The notes under the pieces were generated by a model. The model was not told where the DNA came from. It was given only the letters and a program-made list of their open reading frames with translations, and did no database searches. 64,000 nucleotides of DNA, taken from Palsa-892 sp963751615 (GTDB lineage Bacteria; Pseudomonadota; Alphaproteobacteria; Rhizobiales; Xanthobacteraceae). The position numbers and the translations under genes are program-made. Position 1 is the stretch's first letter, and each line of letters starts with the position of its first letter. Location: the NCBI GenBank assembly GCA_963751615.1, contig CAVVVG010000005.1:682001-746000 (forward strand), written 5' to 3'. This document shows, piece after piece, positions 55,751 through 64,000 of the stretch.

Positions 55751-56236
55751 ATGCGCAAACGTCCTGTCGCCATTATCATGGGTAGTCAATCGGACTGGGA
55801 AGTCATGCGCTTCGCAGCCGCCGCGCTCGACGAACTAGGCATCGGCCACGAGACGCTGATCGTCTCGGCGCACCGCACCCCAGACCGCCTGTATAAATTC
55901 GCCAAGTCCGCCCGCAAGCAGGGTTACAAGGTTGTGATCGCGGGCGCGGGGGGTGCGGCGCACTTGCCGGGCATGACGGCCTCACTCACTTCCTTGCCCG
56001 TTCTCGGCGTGCCGATAAAAACGACGGCGCTAGAGGGCAAGGACAGCCTGCTTTCGATCATTCAGATGCCGGCGGGAATTCCGGTCGGTACACTTGCCAT
56101 CGGCAAACCTGGCGCGATCAACGCGGCGCTGCTCGCCGCCTCCATGCTCGCGCTTTCCGATGGAAAAATCGCTAAACGATTGGACGAATTTCGCTCACGT
56201 CAAACCGCTTCGGTCGGCAAGCGTCCCAAACGCTGA
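55751..56236 (+). CDS. purE: N5-carboxyaminoimidazole ribonucleotide mutase
   Basis: 161 residues from the ATG at 55751 after GGGGGGT. PurE signature IIMGSQSDWEVM, SAHRTPDRL, AGAGGAAHLPGM and the C-terminal GKPGAINAALLAAS. Works with purK, eight bases downstream, in purine synthesis. Confidence 0.96.
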   Translation: MRKRPVAIIMGSQSDWEVMRFAAAALDELGIGHETLIVSAHRTPDRLYKFAKSARKQGYKVVIAGAGGAAHLPGMTASLTSLPVLGVPIKTTALEGKDSLLSIIQMPAGIPVGTLAIGKPGAINAALLAASMLALSDGKIAKRLDEFRSRQTASVGKRPKR

Positions 56237-56244
56237 AGGAATTC

Positions 56245-57348
56245 ATGGCTACCACTTTGCCTATTCTGAAACCGGGCTCCACGCTTGGCATTCTCGGCGG
56301 TGGCCAACTTGGCCGCATGCTGGCGCAGGCCGCGGAACGATTGGGGCTTCACTGCCACGTATTCTCGCCCGAGCCAGACTCTTGCGCCTTCGATGTTGTG
56401 CGTGAACGAACCTGCGCCGCCTTCGACGACGAAGAAGCACTGACCAAATTCGCGGACAGCTGCGATCTCATCACTTTCGAATTCGAAAACGTGCCGGCGG
56501 AGACCGCAGACTTTCTTGTGACGACACGAAAACTCGTTCTACCCGATCCGGTTATACTCGCAACAACGCAGGATCGTCTCGCCGAAAAAACTTTTCTCAC
56601 CGATTTCGAAATTCCCACCGCGCCTTTCGCCGATATTGCTTCTGATGTCGATATCTCCGTCGCGATCGCGCAAATTCGACCGCCTGCCGTGATGAAGACA
56701 CGCCGTCTCGGTTATGACGGAAAAGGCCAAGCGATCATCGATAAGGACGGCGACCCGCGCACAGCCTGGAGCGCAATAAAAGAAGTGCCCGCCATTCTCG
56801 AAGGCTTTATCGATTTCGAACGAGAAATCTCGGTCGTCGCTGCGCGGGGGCGCGACGGAACGTTCGTAGCCTACGATCCGATCGAAAACGTCCACCGCAA
56901 TCATAACCTTTACCAATCGACCGTACCGGCGGCAATCTCCGCGACAGTCGCCCGGGATGCGGTCTCCATCACCAAGAAAATCGCCGATGAGCTTTCATAT
57001 GTTGGCGTGCTTGCGGTCGAAATGTTCGTCTTCGTGGAAGACGATCGCCACAGCCTGCTCGTGAACGAAATCGCGCCGCGCGTGCACAATTCCGGGCATT
57101 GGACCATCGACGGCACAAGCGCGAGTCAGTTCGAGCAACACATCCGAGCAATTGCCGGCTGGCCGCTCGCCAAGCCCCGCCGACTGGGCCGCATCGAGAT
57201 GACCAATTTGATCGGCGACGAAATCGAAGGCTGGAATAAATATCTTAGCCAGGCAGGGACCGCTATCCACATTTATGGTAAGGGCGAAGCTCGCCCTGGC
57301 CGCAAGATGGGTCACATCACGAAGGTCACGTTAGAAAAAGAAAAATAA
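56245..57348 (+). CDS. purK: N5-carboxyaminoimidazole ribonucleotide synthase
   Basis: 367 residues. ATP-grasp enzyme: GILGGGQLGRMLAQAA, MKTRRLGYDGKGQ, ILEGFIDFEREISVVAARG, and NEIAPRVHNSGHWTID. ATP-dependent carboxylation of AIR, coupled to PurE. Confidence 0.96.
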   Translation: MATTLPILKPGSTLGILGGGQLGRMLAQAAERLGLHCHVFSPEPDSCAFDVVRERTCAAFDDEEALTKFADSCDLITFEFENVPAETADFLVTTRKLVLPDPVILATTQDRLAEKTFLTDFEIPTAPFADIASDVDISVAIAQIRPPAVMKTRRLGYDGKGQAIIDKDGDPRTAWSAIKEVPAILEGFIDFEREISVVAARGRDGTFVAYDPIENVHRNHNLYQSTVPAAISATVARDAVSITKKIADELSYVGVLAVEMFVFVEDDRHSLLVNEIAPRVHNSGHWTIDGTSASQFEQHIRAIAGWPLAKPRRLGRIEMTNLIGDEIEGWNKYLSQAGTAIHIYGKGEARPGRKMGHITKVTLEKEK

Positions 57349-57757
57349 GCTGCTAATTTTGACGCCCGTTTGAATTGAACGCGAAGCCGATGACCGGCCA
57401 CCCACCCCTCACCACATCGACTGAACAACACTCATTGTCATCGCTGAGAAATCCATATTGGCGTTACGAATCGAGGATTAGATTAGAACGACAGTGACCG
57501 AAATTCTGGTAATTCGAATAAAACCCTACTAATTCAATGATTGTACCGAATCGAGCAGCTCATTAGCAGCATCCCCGCCAATCCTGCAGGCGTTGGCTTT
57601 CTATCTGTCCAATCGCTATCAAGGTTTCTCGTCCGGTAAACAGCTTATTGGTGGACATTCCGAGCGGCTTCTGCTACGCACCCGCGCTCAACCGGGCCCT
57701 ATTCAAAACGTGGGACCGGCACCGAAATCAGATCAAAACTTTGAAAGAGGCGACCAC
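57349..57757. other. Long leader/intergenic region before rpsU
   Basis: About 410 bases with no gene. The S21 frame is open backwards to 57593 but those residues (AFYLSNRYQGFSS...) resemble nothing. Probably carries the rpsU promoter and a long untranslated leader. Confidence 0.5.
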
Positions 57758-58114
57758 GTGCAGGTTCTCGTTCGCGATAATAATGTCGATCAAGCTCTCA
57801 AAGCGCTGAAAAAGAAAATGCAGCGCGAGGGTATCTTCCGCGAAATGAAGCTACGCGGTCATTACGAAAAGCCGTCCGAAAAGAAAGCCCGCGAAAAGGC
57901 AGAGGCCATTCGCCGCGCACGCAAGCTTGCACGCAAGAAGCTGCAACGCGAAGGTCTGCTCCCCTCCAAGCCCAAGCTTATGACGAAAGGCCCGGGCGGC
58001 GGCGAACGCGGCGGACGTGGCGCACGCTCCGGTAGTGGTGGTTTCGGTGGCGGGTTCGGCGGCGGCGGCGGTTTCGGCGGTGGTGGCGGTTTCGGCGGCG
58101 GCGGACGCCGCTAA
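57758..58114 (+). CDS. rpsU: Ribosomal protein bS21 with Gly/Arg-rich tail
   Basis: 118 residues from the GTG at 57758 (AGAGG 7 bases before), beginning VLVRDNNVDQALKALKKKMQ and RGHYEKPSEKKAREKAEA, standard alphaproteobacterial bS21. From about residue 76 the tail is GGGERGGRGARSGSGGFGGG, then repeats of GFGGGGG to the end. The gene part 58037-58110 is correspondingly repetitive (GGCGGT/GGTTTCGGC units). Family members have some basic or Gly-rich extension; a tail this Gly-rich is striking. Confidence 0.93.
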   Translation: MQVLVRDNNVDQALKALKKKMQREGIFREMKLRGHYEKPSEKKAREKAEAIRRARKLARKKLQREGLLPSKPKLMTKGPGGGERGGRGARSGSGGFGGGFGGGGGFGGGGGFGGGGRR

Positions 58115-58139
58115 TTTTTGAAAATTAGAGCTTTTTTCA

Positions 58140-58169
58140 CGCGGGCAGACAAATTTCTGCCCGCGTTTT
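58140..58169 (+). terminator. Rho-independent terminator after rpsU
   Basis: Perfect ten-base-pair stem CGCGGGCAGA (58140-58149) / TCTGCCCGCG (58156-58165) and TTTT. A weaker AT hairpin CTAATTTT/AAAATTAG lies just before it. Confidence 0.9.
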
Positions 58170-58230
58170 CATTTGACTTGAACGAAGTACGAATGAGCCC
58201 ATCTTCGCCATATGCAGGCGATATGAACCT

Positions 58231-59085
58231 ATGATGCTTTTCAAACTGAAACGTCTATGCAGAGTCGCTGCACTGTCGAGCGCACTTGCCGCCTGCAGTA
58301 ATACAGCTTCGGTCACCGGCATTTCCGAAAACGAAGAGCTGCAAGCCATTGCTTCGCCGACGAATATCACGTCGCTCTCCGACGTCGTGGCGCGCAATCC
58401 CAATGATCCGCAGGCCTACAACATGCGCGGCTCCGTGCTCGGCCGAGCCGGGCAGTATCAGGACGCGATTGCCGATTTCGACAAGGCGATCCAGATCGAC
58501 CCGAAATACGCGCAGGCCTACGCCAACCGTGGGCTCGCCTACCGCGAAATGAATCGGCTCGATCTCGCCTATGCCGATTTCAATAAGGCAATTCAAATCG
58601 ACCCGGCTTATTCCGCCGCTTATGTCGGACGCGGGATGGTTCAGCGCGCGCAAGGCCACGTGCAAGAGGCGCTGGGCGATTTCAACAAGGCAGTCCAGCT
58701 TAAGCCGGACAATGCCCAGGCCTATCACAACCGCGGCGTCGTCTATCAGCAGCAAGGGCAACACAAATTCGCCATCGAAGAATTCACGACCGCGATTAGT
58801 CTTTCACCCGACGCCGCTGAACCCAACATCGGCCGTGGCATCAGCTATCTGGCGCTCGGTGACTTCAAGACTGCGGCTGATGATTTCACCGATGCGGGCG
58901 AAAAGGATCCAAAAAACGCAGAGGCATGGACTCAGCGCGGCATCGCTTACGAGCGCTTGGGAGACAAGGAACGGGCGGCGGCGTCCTTCGCGCGAGCACT
59001 CAATGTGAGCGCCAATTACCAACCGGCACGAACCGGCTTTGAGCGCGTCGGCGGTGATTACAAAAAACCTTACGCCATCAATTAA
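58231..59085 (+). CDS. TPR lipoprotein, NlpI-like
   Basis: 284 residues. Lipobox ALAAC gives lipidation at Cys22 after MLFKLKRLCRVAALSSAL. The mature part is six TPR units (NPNDPQAYNMRGSVLGRAGQ, KAIQIDPKYAQAYANRGL, and so on). NlpI-like lipoproteins are adaptors for peptidoglycan enzymes or proteases. Followed by lemA and a protease gene on the same strand. Confidence 0.85.
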   Translation: MMLFKLKRLCRVAALSSALAACSNTASVTGISENEELQAIASPTNITSLSDVVARNPNDPQAYNMRGSVLGRAGQYQDAIADFDKAIQIDPKYAQAYANRGLAYREMNRLDLAYADFNKAIQIDPAYSAAYVGRGMVQRAQGHVQEALGDFNKAVQLKPDNAQAYHNRGVVYQQQGQHKFAIEEFTTAISLSPDAAEPNIGRGISYLALGDFKTAADDFTDAGEKDPKNAEAWTQRGIAYERLGDKERAAASFARALNVSANYQPARTGFERVGGDYKKPYAIN

Positions 59086-59195
59086 ATACACCGTCAAAAT
59101 TCACCGGCAAGGCTTGAATGAATTGGCTGAACCCCCGATTTATGCGTTAGGCTGGCGTATTGATCGCCGAAGAAACTGGCCAATGGAGGAAGTTC

Positions 59196-59759
59196 ATGTT
59201 GACTGCGGGTTGGATCGTCATAGGCCTCATCGGGTTTCTCGTTCTCTCCGCGATTTTTGTTTACAACGGGCTGGTCACCCTCCGGCAGCGCGTCAATCAG
59301 GCCTTCGCCGACATCGACGTTCAACTGAAGCAGCGGCACGATCTTATCCCTAATCTGATCGAGACCGTAAAAGGCTATGCCGCGCACGAGCGCGGTACGC
59401 TCGACGCTGTCATCAGGGCAAGAAATTCCGCGATCGCCGCACAATCACCTGGACAGGTTGCAGCCGCCGAGAACCAGCTCACTGGCGCGCTACGCGGGCT
59501 CATCGCGCTCGGCGAAGCATATCCTGATCTCAAAGCAAATTCGAATTTTCAGCAGCTGCAAAGCGAGCTATCCGATCTTGAAAACAAGATCGCCGCCTCG
59601 CGCCGCTTCTTCAACAATGCTGTACAAGAATACAATACAGGCATCCAGCGTTTTCCGGCCGCCCTGTTTGCCGGCGCGCTCGGGTTCGCCCAGCGCGATT
59701 TCTTCGATCTCGGCGAGCAGCGTGGCCAGCTTGAACAGCCGCCTGAAGTAAAATTCTGA
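59196..59759 (+). CDS. LemA family protein
   Basis: 187 residues from the ATG at 59196 (GGAGGA before it). N-terminal membrane helix (WIVIGLIGFLVLSAIFVYNGL) followed by a helical LemA domain (VNQAFADIDVQLKQRHDLIPNLIETVKGYA and AVQEYNTGIQRFPAALF). Function is not established. Paired with an M48 protease, as in many bacteria. Confidence 0.9.
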   Translation: MLTAGWIVIGLIGFLVLSAIFVYNGLVTLRQRVNQAFADIDVQLKQRHDLIPNLIETVKGYAAHERGTLDAVIRARNSAIAAQSPGQVAAAENQLTGALRGLIALGEAYPDLKANSNFQQLQSELSDLENKIAASRRFFNNAVQEYNTGIQRFPAALFAGALGFAQRDFFDLGEQRGQLEQPPEVKF

Positions 59760-59781
59760 CGTAACCGTTCGGCGCGCGGCA

Positions 59782-60906
59782 ATGGCCGCCATGGAACAGG
59801 CTTTCGGACTTTACACACATATCCGTTCAAATCGGATTCGCTCGACTTTTCTTCTGATCGGGCTTTTCCTGCTTGTTTACGTGCTCGTATATGCGGGCGC
59901 ACTCATCGCCGAGGCTTTCCTGCATGGCGACGATCCGCTCGTTTTCCTCCTTTTGCGGGCAAAGCAAGATTTCATCTTGGCAGTTCCCTTCTCGACAGTT
60001 GGCGCAATGTTATGGATCGTCGTCGCGTATTTCTTCAACCAGAACATGATCGACTATGTCACCGGCGGCGAGCAGGTTACACGCAAACAACAACCGCGAC
60101 TCTACAATCTCCTTGAGAATATGTGCATCTCACGCGGCATACCGATGCCGAAAATTAAAGTGATGGACACCGATGCGCTAAATGCATTCGCGAGTGGCCT
60201 GAATCGTAAACAATATTCAATCACCGTTACCACTGGATTGATGAATCGGCTGAAGGACGCGGAAATGGAAGCTGTGCTCGGTCACGAATTGACACATATC
60301 CGGAACGGCGACGTGCGTATGATGGTAATCGCCATGGTAATCGCGGGTGCCGTCTCGTTTTTCGGCGAACTGGTTTTCCGAATGTTCAGCAACAGTCCCG
60401 GCTATCGCATCAGCGGCTCGTCCTCTTCCTCCTCCAGCGAAAAGAAGAGCGGTGGTGGCGGAGCCGCGATTTTGATCGCGATCGTGCTAATCTTGGTTGC
60501 CTGGTTGCTGTCGCAGATCGTTAAAATGACACTTTCCCGCACGCGAGAATTTCTTGCGGACGCAGGATCCGTAGAGCTTACAAAAAATCCCGACGCGATG
60601 ATTTCCGCGCTTCGCAAAATCGAAGGACGCGGCGAGCTGCCGGGCGTAACATCGTCCGTGATGGAGATGTGCATAGACAATCCACGCGAAGGTTTTTCAG
60701 ATCTGTTTGCGACCCACCCCTCGGTGGACAGCCGCGTGGAAAAGCTCGTGCATTTCGCAGGCGGTCACGATCCGGGGCCGATTGCTTTACCAGTATCCAA
60801 GGAAACCAAACCCACCGAAAATATCGCCGAGCCCGATCAAAATGTGGACAATAAGCCCAAACCGTGGGGCGATCCCCAACCACAGCCAGGACCGTGGGAT
60901 CGCTGA
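59782..60906 (+). CDS. M48 family membrane metalloprotease (HtpX-like)
   Basis: 374 residues. Two membrane helices (about 20-45, 65-90), zinc motif HELTH (168-172), a third ligand in REFLADAGSVEL (about residue 257), then two further helices between (AAILIAIVLILVAWLLSQI). A Ser-rich loop (SGSSSSSSSEKKSGGG) is unusual, and the C-terminus is Pro/Gln-rich. Probably degrades misfolded membrane proteins. Confidence 0.88.
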   Translation: MAAMEQAFGLYTHIRSNRIRSTFLLIGLFLLVYVLVYAGALIAEAFLHGDDPLVFLLLRAKQDFILAVPFSTVGAMLWIVVAYFFNQNMIDYVTGGEQVTRKQQPRLYNLLENMCISRGIPMPKIKVMDTDALNAFASGLNRKQYSITVTTGLMNRLKDAEMEAVLGHELTHIRNGDVRMMVIAMVIAGAVSFFGELVFRMFSNSPGYRISGSSSSSSSEKKSGGGGAAILIAIVLILVAWLLSQIVKMTLSRTREFLADAGSVELTKNPDAMISALRKIEGRGELPGVTSSVMEMCIDNPREGFSDLFATHPSVDSRVEKLVHFAGGHDPGPIALPVSKETKPTENIAEPDQNVDNKPKPWGDPQPQPGPWDR

Positions 60907-61043
60907 GCACTCTGACCTATCTTAAGCTTTTTCGCCTTTGCGCTCGTACTAATTAGTCAATCGTCGTGGCACAATTTCTCGAGCATCGAAGGCGGGGTGG
61001 TAGAATTTGCGTCTCCGGTCGGCCAAAGGCTCAAGCACAGAAA

Positions 61044-62438
61044 TTACAATGCCTTGACGATATTCTCGACCATTTTCTTCGCGTCGGAGAAAAGCATCAT
61101 CGTGTTATCACGAAAGAACAACTCATTCTCCACGCCCGCATAACCAGAACCCATGCCGCGTTTGACGAACAGCACAGTTTTCGCGTTTTCAACATCGAGT
61201 ACGGGCATGCCGAAAATCGGCGATTTCGGATCGGTTTTCGCCGAAGGGTTAGTCACATCGTTCGCGCCGATGACGAAGGCCACGTCGGCCTGGGAGAATT
61301 CGGAATTAATATCCTCAAGTTCGAATACTTCATCGTAAGGCACATTTGCCTCGGCCAGCAGCACATTCATATGGCCGGGCATGCGGCCCGCGACTGGATG
61401 AATCGCGTACTTTACCTCAACACCCTCTTCCTTGAGCTTATCGGCCATTTCACGAAGCACATGCTGCGCCTGCGCCACCGCCATGCCGTAGCCCGGCACG
61501 ACAATTACTTTTGAAGCATTTTTCATGATAAACGCAGCATCATCAGCGGATCCCCGCTTCACCGGCCTCGTCTCGATTTTACCTGCCGGGCCCGCAGTTT
61601 CACCGCCAAAACCGCCGAGAATCACGGAAAAGAAGCTCCGGTTCATACCCTTGCACATAATGTAAGAAAGGATCGCGCCAGAGGAGCCGACCAGCGCACC
61701 GGTGATGTAAAGCGCTGCATTGCCGAGCGTGAATCCGATGCCCGCCGCTGCCCAGCCCGAATAGGAATTTAACATCGAAATCACAACCGGCATGTCAGCA
61801 CCGCCGATCGGAATGATGATCAGTACGCCAATTAGGAACGAAAGCGCCGCGAGCGTCCAGAATAGCGCATGGCTTTCAGTGCGCACGAACATGACGACCG
61901 ATACCAGGATGCCAAGACCGATCAGAATGTTCACGATATGGCGGAGCGGCATAATAATCGGCGCGCCGCTCATGCGGCCGGACAGCTTCAAAAATGCGAT
62001 CACCGAGCCCGTGAACGTGATTGCACCGATGGCGGCGCCAATCGACATTTCTACAAGGCTCGATCCGTGAATATGGCCTGGGTCACCGATGCCGAAAGCC
62101 TGCGGTGCATTGAGCGCGCCTGCGGCGACCAACACGGCTGCAAGACCGACCAGCGAATGGAATGCCGCTACAAGTTCCGGCATCGACGTCATCGAAATCC
62201 GGCGCGCGGTGATCGCGCCGATCGTGCCACCAATCGTCAATCCACCGACCACCAGTACCCAACCTATCGGTCCGGCGGGCGGCGTCGCCGCAAGCGTGGT
62301 TGCAATCGCGATCGCCATCCCAGCCATGCCGAACAGATTGCCTTGCCGCGATGTCTCCGGACTCGATAGTCCGCGCAGAGCCAGGATGAACAAAACCCCA
62401 GCGGCAAGATAGAGCAACGCGACGATATTTCCGCTCAT
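61044..62438 (-). CDS. pntB: NAD(P) transhydrogenase subunit beta
   Basis: 464 residues from the ATG at 62438 (MSGNIVALLYLAAG). The N-terminal half holds about nine membrane helices (domain II), the C-terminal part the NADP-binding domain III (VIVVPGYGMAVAQAQH, HPVAGRMPGHMNVLLAEANVPYDEV, FVIGANDVTNPSA). Couples proton entry to hydride transfer from NADH to NADP+. Third gene of the three-gene set. Confidence 0.97.
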   Translation of the reverse strand: MSGNIVALLYLAAGVLFILALRGLSSPETSRQGNLFGMAGMAIAIATTLAATPPAGPIGWVLVVGGLTIGGTIGAITARRISMTSMPELVAAFHSLVGLAAVLVAAGALNAPQAFGIGDPGHIHGSSLVEMSIGAAIGAITFTGSVIAFLKLSGRMSGAPIIMPLRHIVNILIGLGILVSVVMFVRTESHALFWTLAALSFLIGVLIIIPIGGADMPVVISMLNSYSGWAAAGIGFTLGNAALYITGALVGSSGAILSYIMCKGMNRSFFSVILGGFGGETAGPAGKIETRPVKRGSADDAAFIMKNASKVIVVPGYGMAVAQAQHVLREMADKLKEEGVEVKYAIHPVAGRMPGHMNVLLAEANVPYDEVFELEDINSEFSQADVAFVIGANDVTNPSAKTDPKSPIFGMPVLDVENAKTVLFVKRGMGSGYAGVENELFFRDNTMMLFSDAKKMVENIVKAL

Positions 62439-62445
62439 CGCTCCC

Positions 62446-62766
62446 TCACTTCTTCTTTTTCTGGTACATCGCGAGCATACGCTGGGTGACCAGGAAGCCA
62501 CCAAAGATATTCACTGCCGCCATTGTAAGCGCCGCGAAACCGAGCGCGCGCGCCCACCAGGTCGCCGTTTCATCGCCCGCAACCGAAACACCGACGGCCA
62601 GGAGCGCACCGACAACAATCACCGAAGAGATCGCGTTCGTCACCGACATCAACGGCGTATGCAGCGCTGGCGTCACCGACCAAACAACAAAATAACCGAC
62701 AAACACCGCAAGGACGAAAACCGAAAACCGAACCACAAAGGGATCAACGACCATCATCTCGTGCAT
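62446..62766 (-). CDS. pntAB: NAD(P) transhydrogenase subunit alpha, membrane part
   Basis: 106 residues, three membrane helices (VRFSVFVLAVFVGYFVVWSV; LMSVTNAISSVIVVGALLAVG; ALGFAALTMAAVNIFGGFLV). Corresponds to the C-terminal part of E. coli PntA, encoded separately in alphaproteobacteria. One base overlaps the pntAA stop. Confidence 0.95.
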   Translation of the reverse strand: MHEMMVVDPFVVRFSVFVLAVFVGYFVVWSVTPALHTPLMSVTNAISSVIVVGALLAVGVSVAGDETATWWARALGFAALTMAAVNIFGGFLVTQRMLAMYQKKKK

Positions 62767-63896
62767 CAGCGCCCTCCCTTGAAGTTCGGATTTACAACGG
62801 TGCCGTCACGCGTCAGTAGCGTCGCTTTCACGATCTCGTCATCCCAAGGAACGTTCAGTTTTTTGTCCTTGATCAAAACCTCAAGAAACGCGAGCAGATT
62901 TTTTGCGTAGAGCAACGATGACGACGCAGCGAGACGTCCCGGCACGTTCAGAAATCCAACGATCTTCACTCCGCTATGTTCGACAACTTTTCCTGGCTGC
63001 GAAACTTCGCAATTTCCACCACGCTCAACGGCAAGATCAACGATGACCGAACCAGGTTTCATCGATTCCACCATCGTTCTCGTCACGAGCCTCGGTGCCG
63101 GCCGGCCCGGGATTAGCGCAGTCGTAATCACAATGTCTTGTTTTGCAATATGCGAGGCGACAAGCACTGCTTGTTTCGCCTGATATTCTTTGGACATTTC
63201 CTTGGCATAGCCTGCGGCCGTTTCCGCCTGTTTGAATTCCTCGTCCTCGACCGCAATAAATTTTCCGCCCAGCGACTCGACCTGCTCTTTCGCCGCCGGC
63301 CGCACGTCGGTAGCGGTGACGATCGCACCGAGACGGCGCGCGGTGGCAATGGCCTGCAAGCCCGCGACACCCGCGCCCATCACGAAAATTCTCGCCGCCG
63401 GAATCGTGCCTGCTGCCGTCATCATCATGGGAAGCGCTCGGCCATATTCCGCCGAAGCATCGATCACGGCGCGATAGCCCGCGAGATTCGCTTGCGACGA
63501 CAAAACGTCCATCACCTGGGCGCGCGTGATGCGAGGCATCAATTCCATTGCGAACGAGGCAACCTTCGCAGTGGCCATTTCGGCGAGTGCCGCCTCGTTG
63601 CCGTAGGGATCCATGATCGCGACAACGATTGCACCGGGTTTGTAATTCGGAAGTTCTGCTTTCGAGGGTCGCCGTACTTTCAGTACAATGTCGGCGTCGC
63701 GGACCGCGTCTTTCGCAGAACCCGCGATCTTCGCCCCCGCGGCTTCGAAATCCTTGTCGAGAATACCGGCCTTCGTGCCCGCGCCTTTTTCCACGACGAC
63801 CTCGCCGCCCATGCTTACCATACGCTTCACGGTATCGGGCGTTGCGGCGACGCGCGGCTCACCGCCGTCGATTTCCGCACAAATTGCGATTTTCAT
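62766..63896 (-). CDS. pntAA: NAD(P) transhydrogenase subunit alpha, soluble NAD-binding part
   Basis: 376 residues, similar to alanine dehydrogenase/PNT domain I: AICAEIDGGEPRVAATPDTV, NAD-binding VMGAGVAGLQAIATARRLGAIVTATDVR, and the C-terminal KIVGFLNVPGRLAASSSLLYA. First gene of pntAA-pntAB-pntB. Confidence 0.97.
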   Translation of the reverse strand: MKIAICAEIDGGEPRVAATPDTVKRMVSMGGEVVVEKGAGTKAGILDKDFEAAGAKIAGSAKDAVRDADIVLKVRRPSKAELPNYKPGAIVVAIMDPYGNEAALAEMATAKVASFAMELMPRITRAQVMDVLSSQANLAGYRAVIDASAEYGRALPMMMTAAGTIPAARIFVMGAGVAGLQAIATARRLGAIVTATDVRPAAKEQVESLGGKFIAVEDEEFKQAETAAGYAKEMSKEYQAKQAVLVASHIAKQDIVITTALIPGRPAPRLVTRTMVESMKPGSVIVDLAVERGGNCEVSQPGKVVEHSGVKIVGFLNVPGRLAASSSLLYAKNLLAFLEVLIKDKKLNVPWDDEIVKATLLTRDGTVVNPNFKGGR

Positions 63897-63916
63897 TCCA
63901 GGACCAGGCTAAATAA

Positions 63917-64000
63917 TCAGGTGAGGAAAACGAACATCAGAATGAGCACAGCAGCAATCAGAATTACCACCCACTTGGTGAGCACCAGAAAGTTGTTATA
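63917..64000 (-). CDS. Small membrane protein, probable aa3-type cytochrome oxidase subunit IV, partial
   Basis: The frame continues past the window edge; only the C-terminal 27 residues and TGA are seen. A single helix, FLVLTKWVVILIAAVLILMFVFLT, resembles the C-terminal helix of the short aa3-type cytochrome c oxidase subunit IV proteins found next to pntAA in Rhizobiales. The rest, including the start, is not visible. Confidence 0.55.
   Translation of the reverse strand, partial: YNNFLVLTKWVVILIAAVLILMFVFLT

Noticed and set aside
57593..57757. N-terminal extension of S21
   Set aside because: Frame is open but unlike bS21; a good ribosome site precedes the GTG at 57758.

Overview
The window is a housekeeping chromosome segment of an alphaproteobacterium of the order Hyphomicrobiales (Rhizobiales), closest in gene order to Bradyrhizobium/Xanthobacteraceae-type genomes. 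The reasons are the yebC-ruvCAB-ybgC-tolQRAB-pal-cpoB-tilS-ftsH-glmM order, a three-gene pntAA-pntAB-pntB set, the alphaproteobacterial cell-cycle proteins RcdA and TrcR, a class I aldolase behind tkt-gap-pgk, and an ADMPPPP-type outer membrane barrel. I see no tRNA, rRNA, CRISPR array, insertion sequence or prophage. Placement is inference from gene content; no search was run.

Layout. 0-5.7 kb: a two-domain VOC dioxygenase, an EamA transporter, serA and serC (minus strand, with a structured serC leader), and an Omp25-like porin with CtrA-like boxes upstream. 5.8-24.9 kb, almost all minus strand: glmM, an FkbM methyltransferase, ftsH, tilS, the complete Tol-Pal system, ruvBAC, transporters, yebC, ymdB, 5-formyl-THF cyclo-ligase, a probable 6S RNA, and zapA with a DUF4164 gene. 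25-37 kb, plus strand: tkt-gap-pgk-fda (Calvin/glycolysis), a ThiE-like protein, a Sel1-repeat protein, efp, suhB, a MotA/MotB-like stator pair and a GNAT. 36-47 kb: an MsbA-like ABC exporter, rpmE with a long basic tail, rcdA, a candidate sRNA, DUF1192, quinone oxidoreductase, a PAS-GGDEF-EAL protein, YqgE, a DsbD-N protein, peroxiredoxin and two DUF465 proteins. 47-57 kb: acyl-CoA and propionyl-CoA synthetases flanked by decayed gene remnants, trcR, ispH-thrB-rnhA, a GGDEF protein and purEK. 57-64 kb: rpsU with a Gly-rich tail, a TPR lipoprotein, LemA and an M48 protease, the transhydrogenase operon, and the end of a small membrane-protein gene cut by the window edge.

Points that stand out. 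(1) Three conserved genes (serA, the MotB-like gene, ispH) each carry a single-base frameshift. Two of these lie in the same 10-base string, and deleting one T there restores both frames and creates a GAGTC (GANTC, CcrM-type) site. This fits a sequencing or base-calling artefact better than gene loss. (2) Between DUF1192 and rcdA a CtrA-type TTAA-N7-TTAA box precedes about 100 nt that fold as three successive hairpins, the last an intrinsic terminator, with anti-Shine-Dalgarno stretches (CUCCU, CCUCCC) exposed. This is a candidate trans-acting sRNA. (3) A non-flagellar stator-like pair has no assigned function. (4) Two ribosomal proteins carry unusual C-terminal tails. (5) The acyl-CoA synthetase region holds remnants of a TauE/SafE exporter and of a short-chain dehydrogenase.
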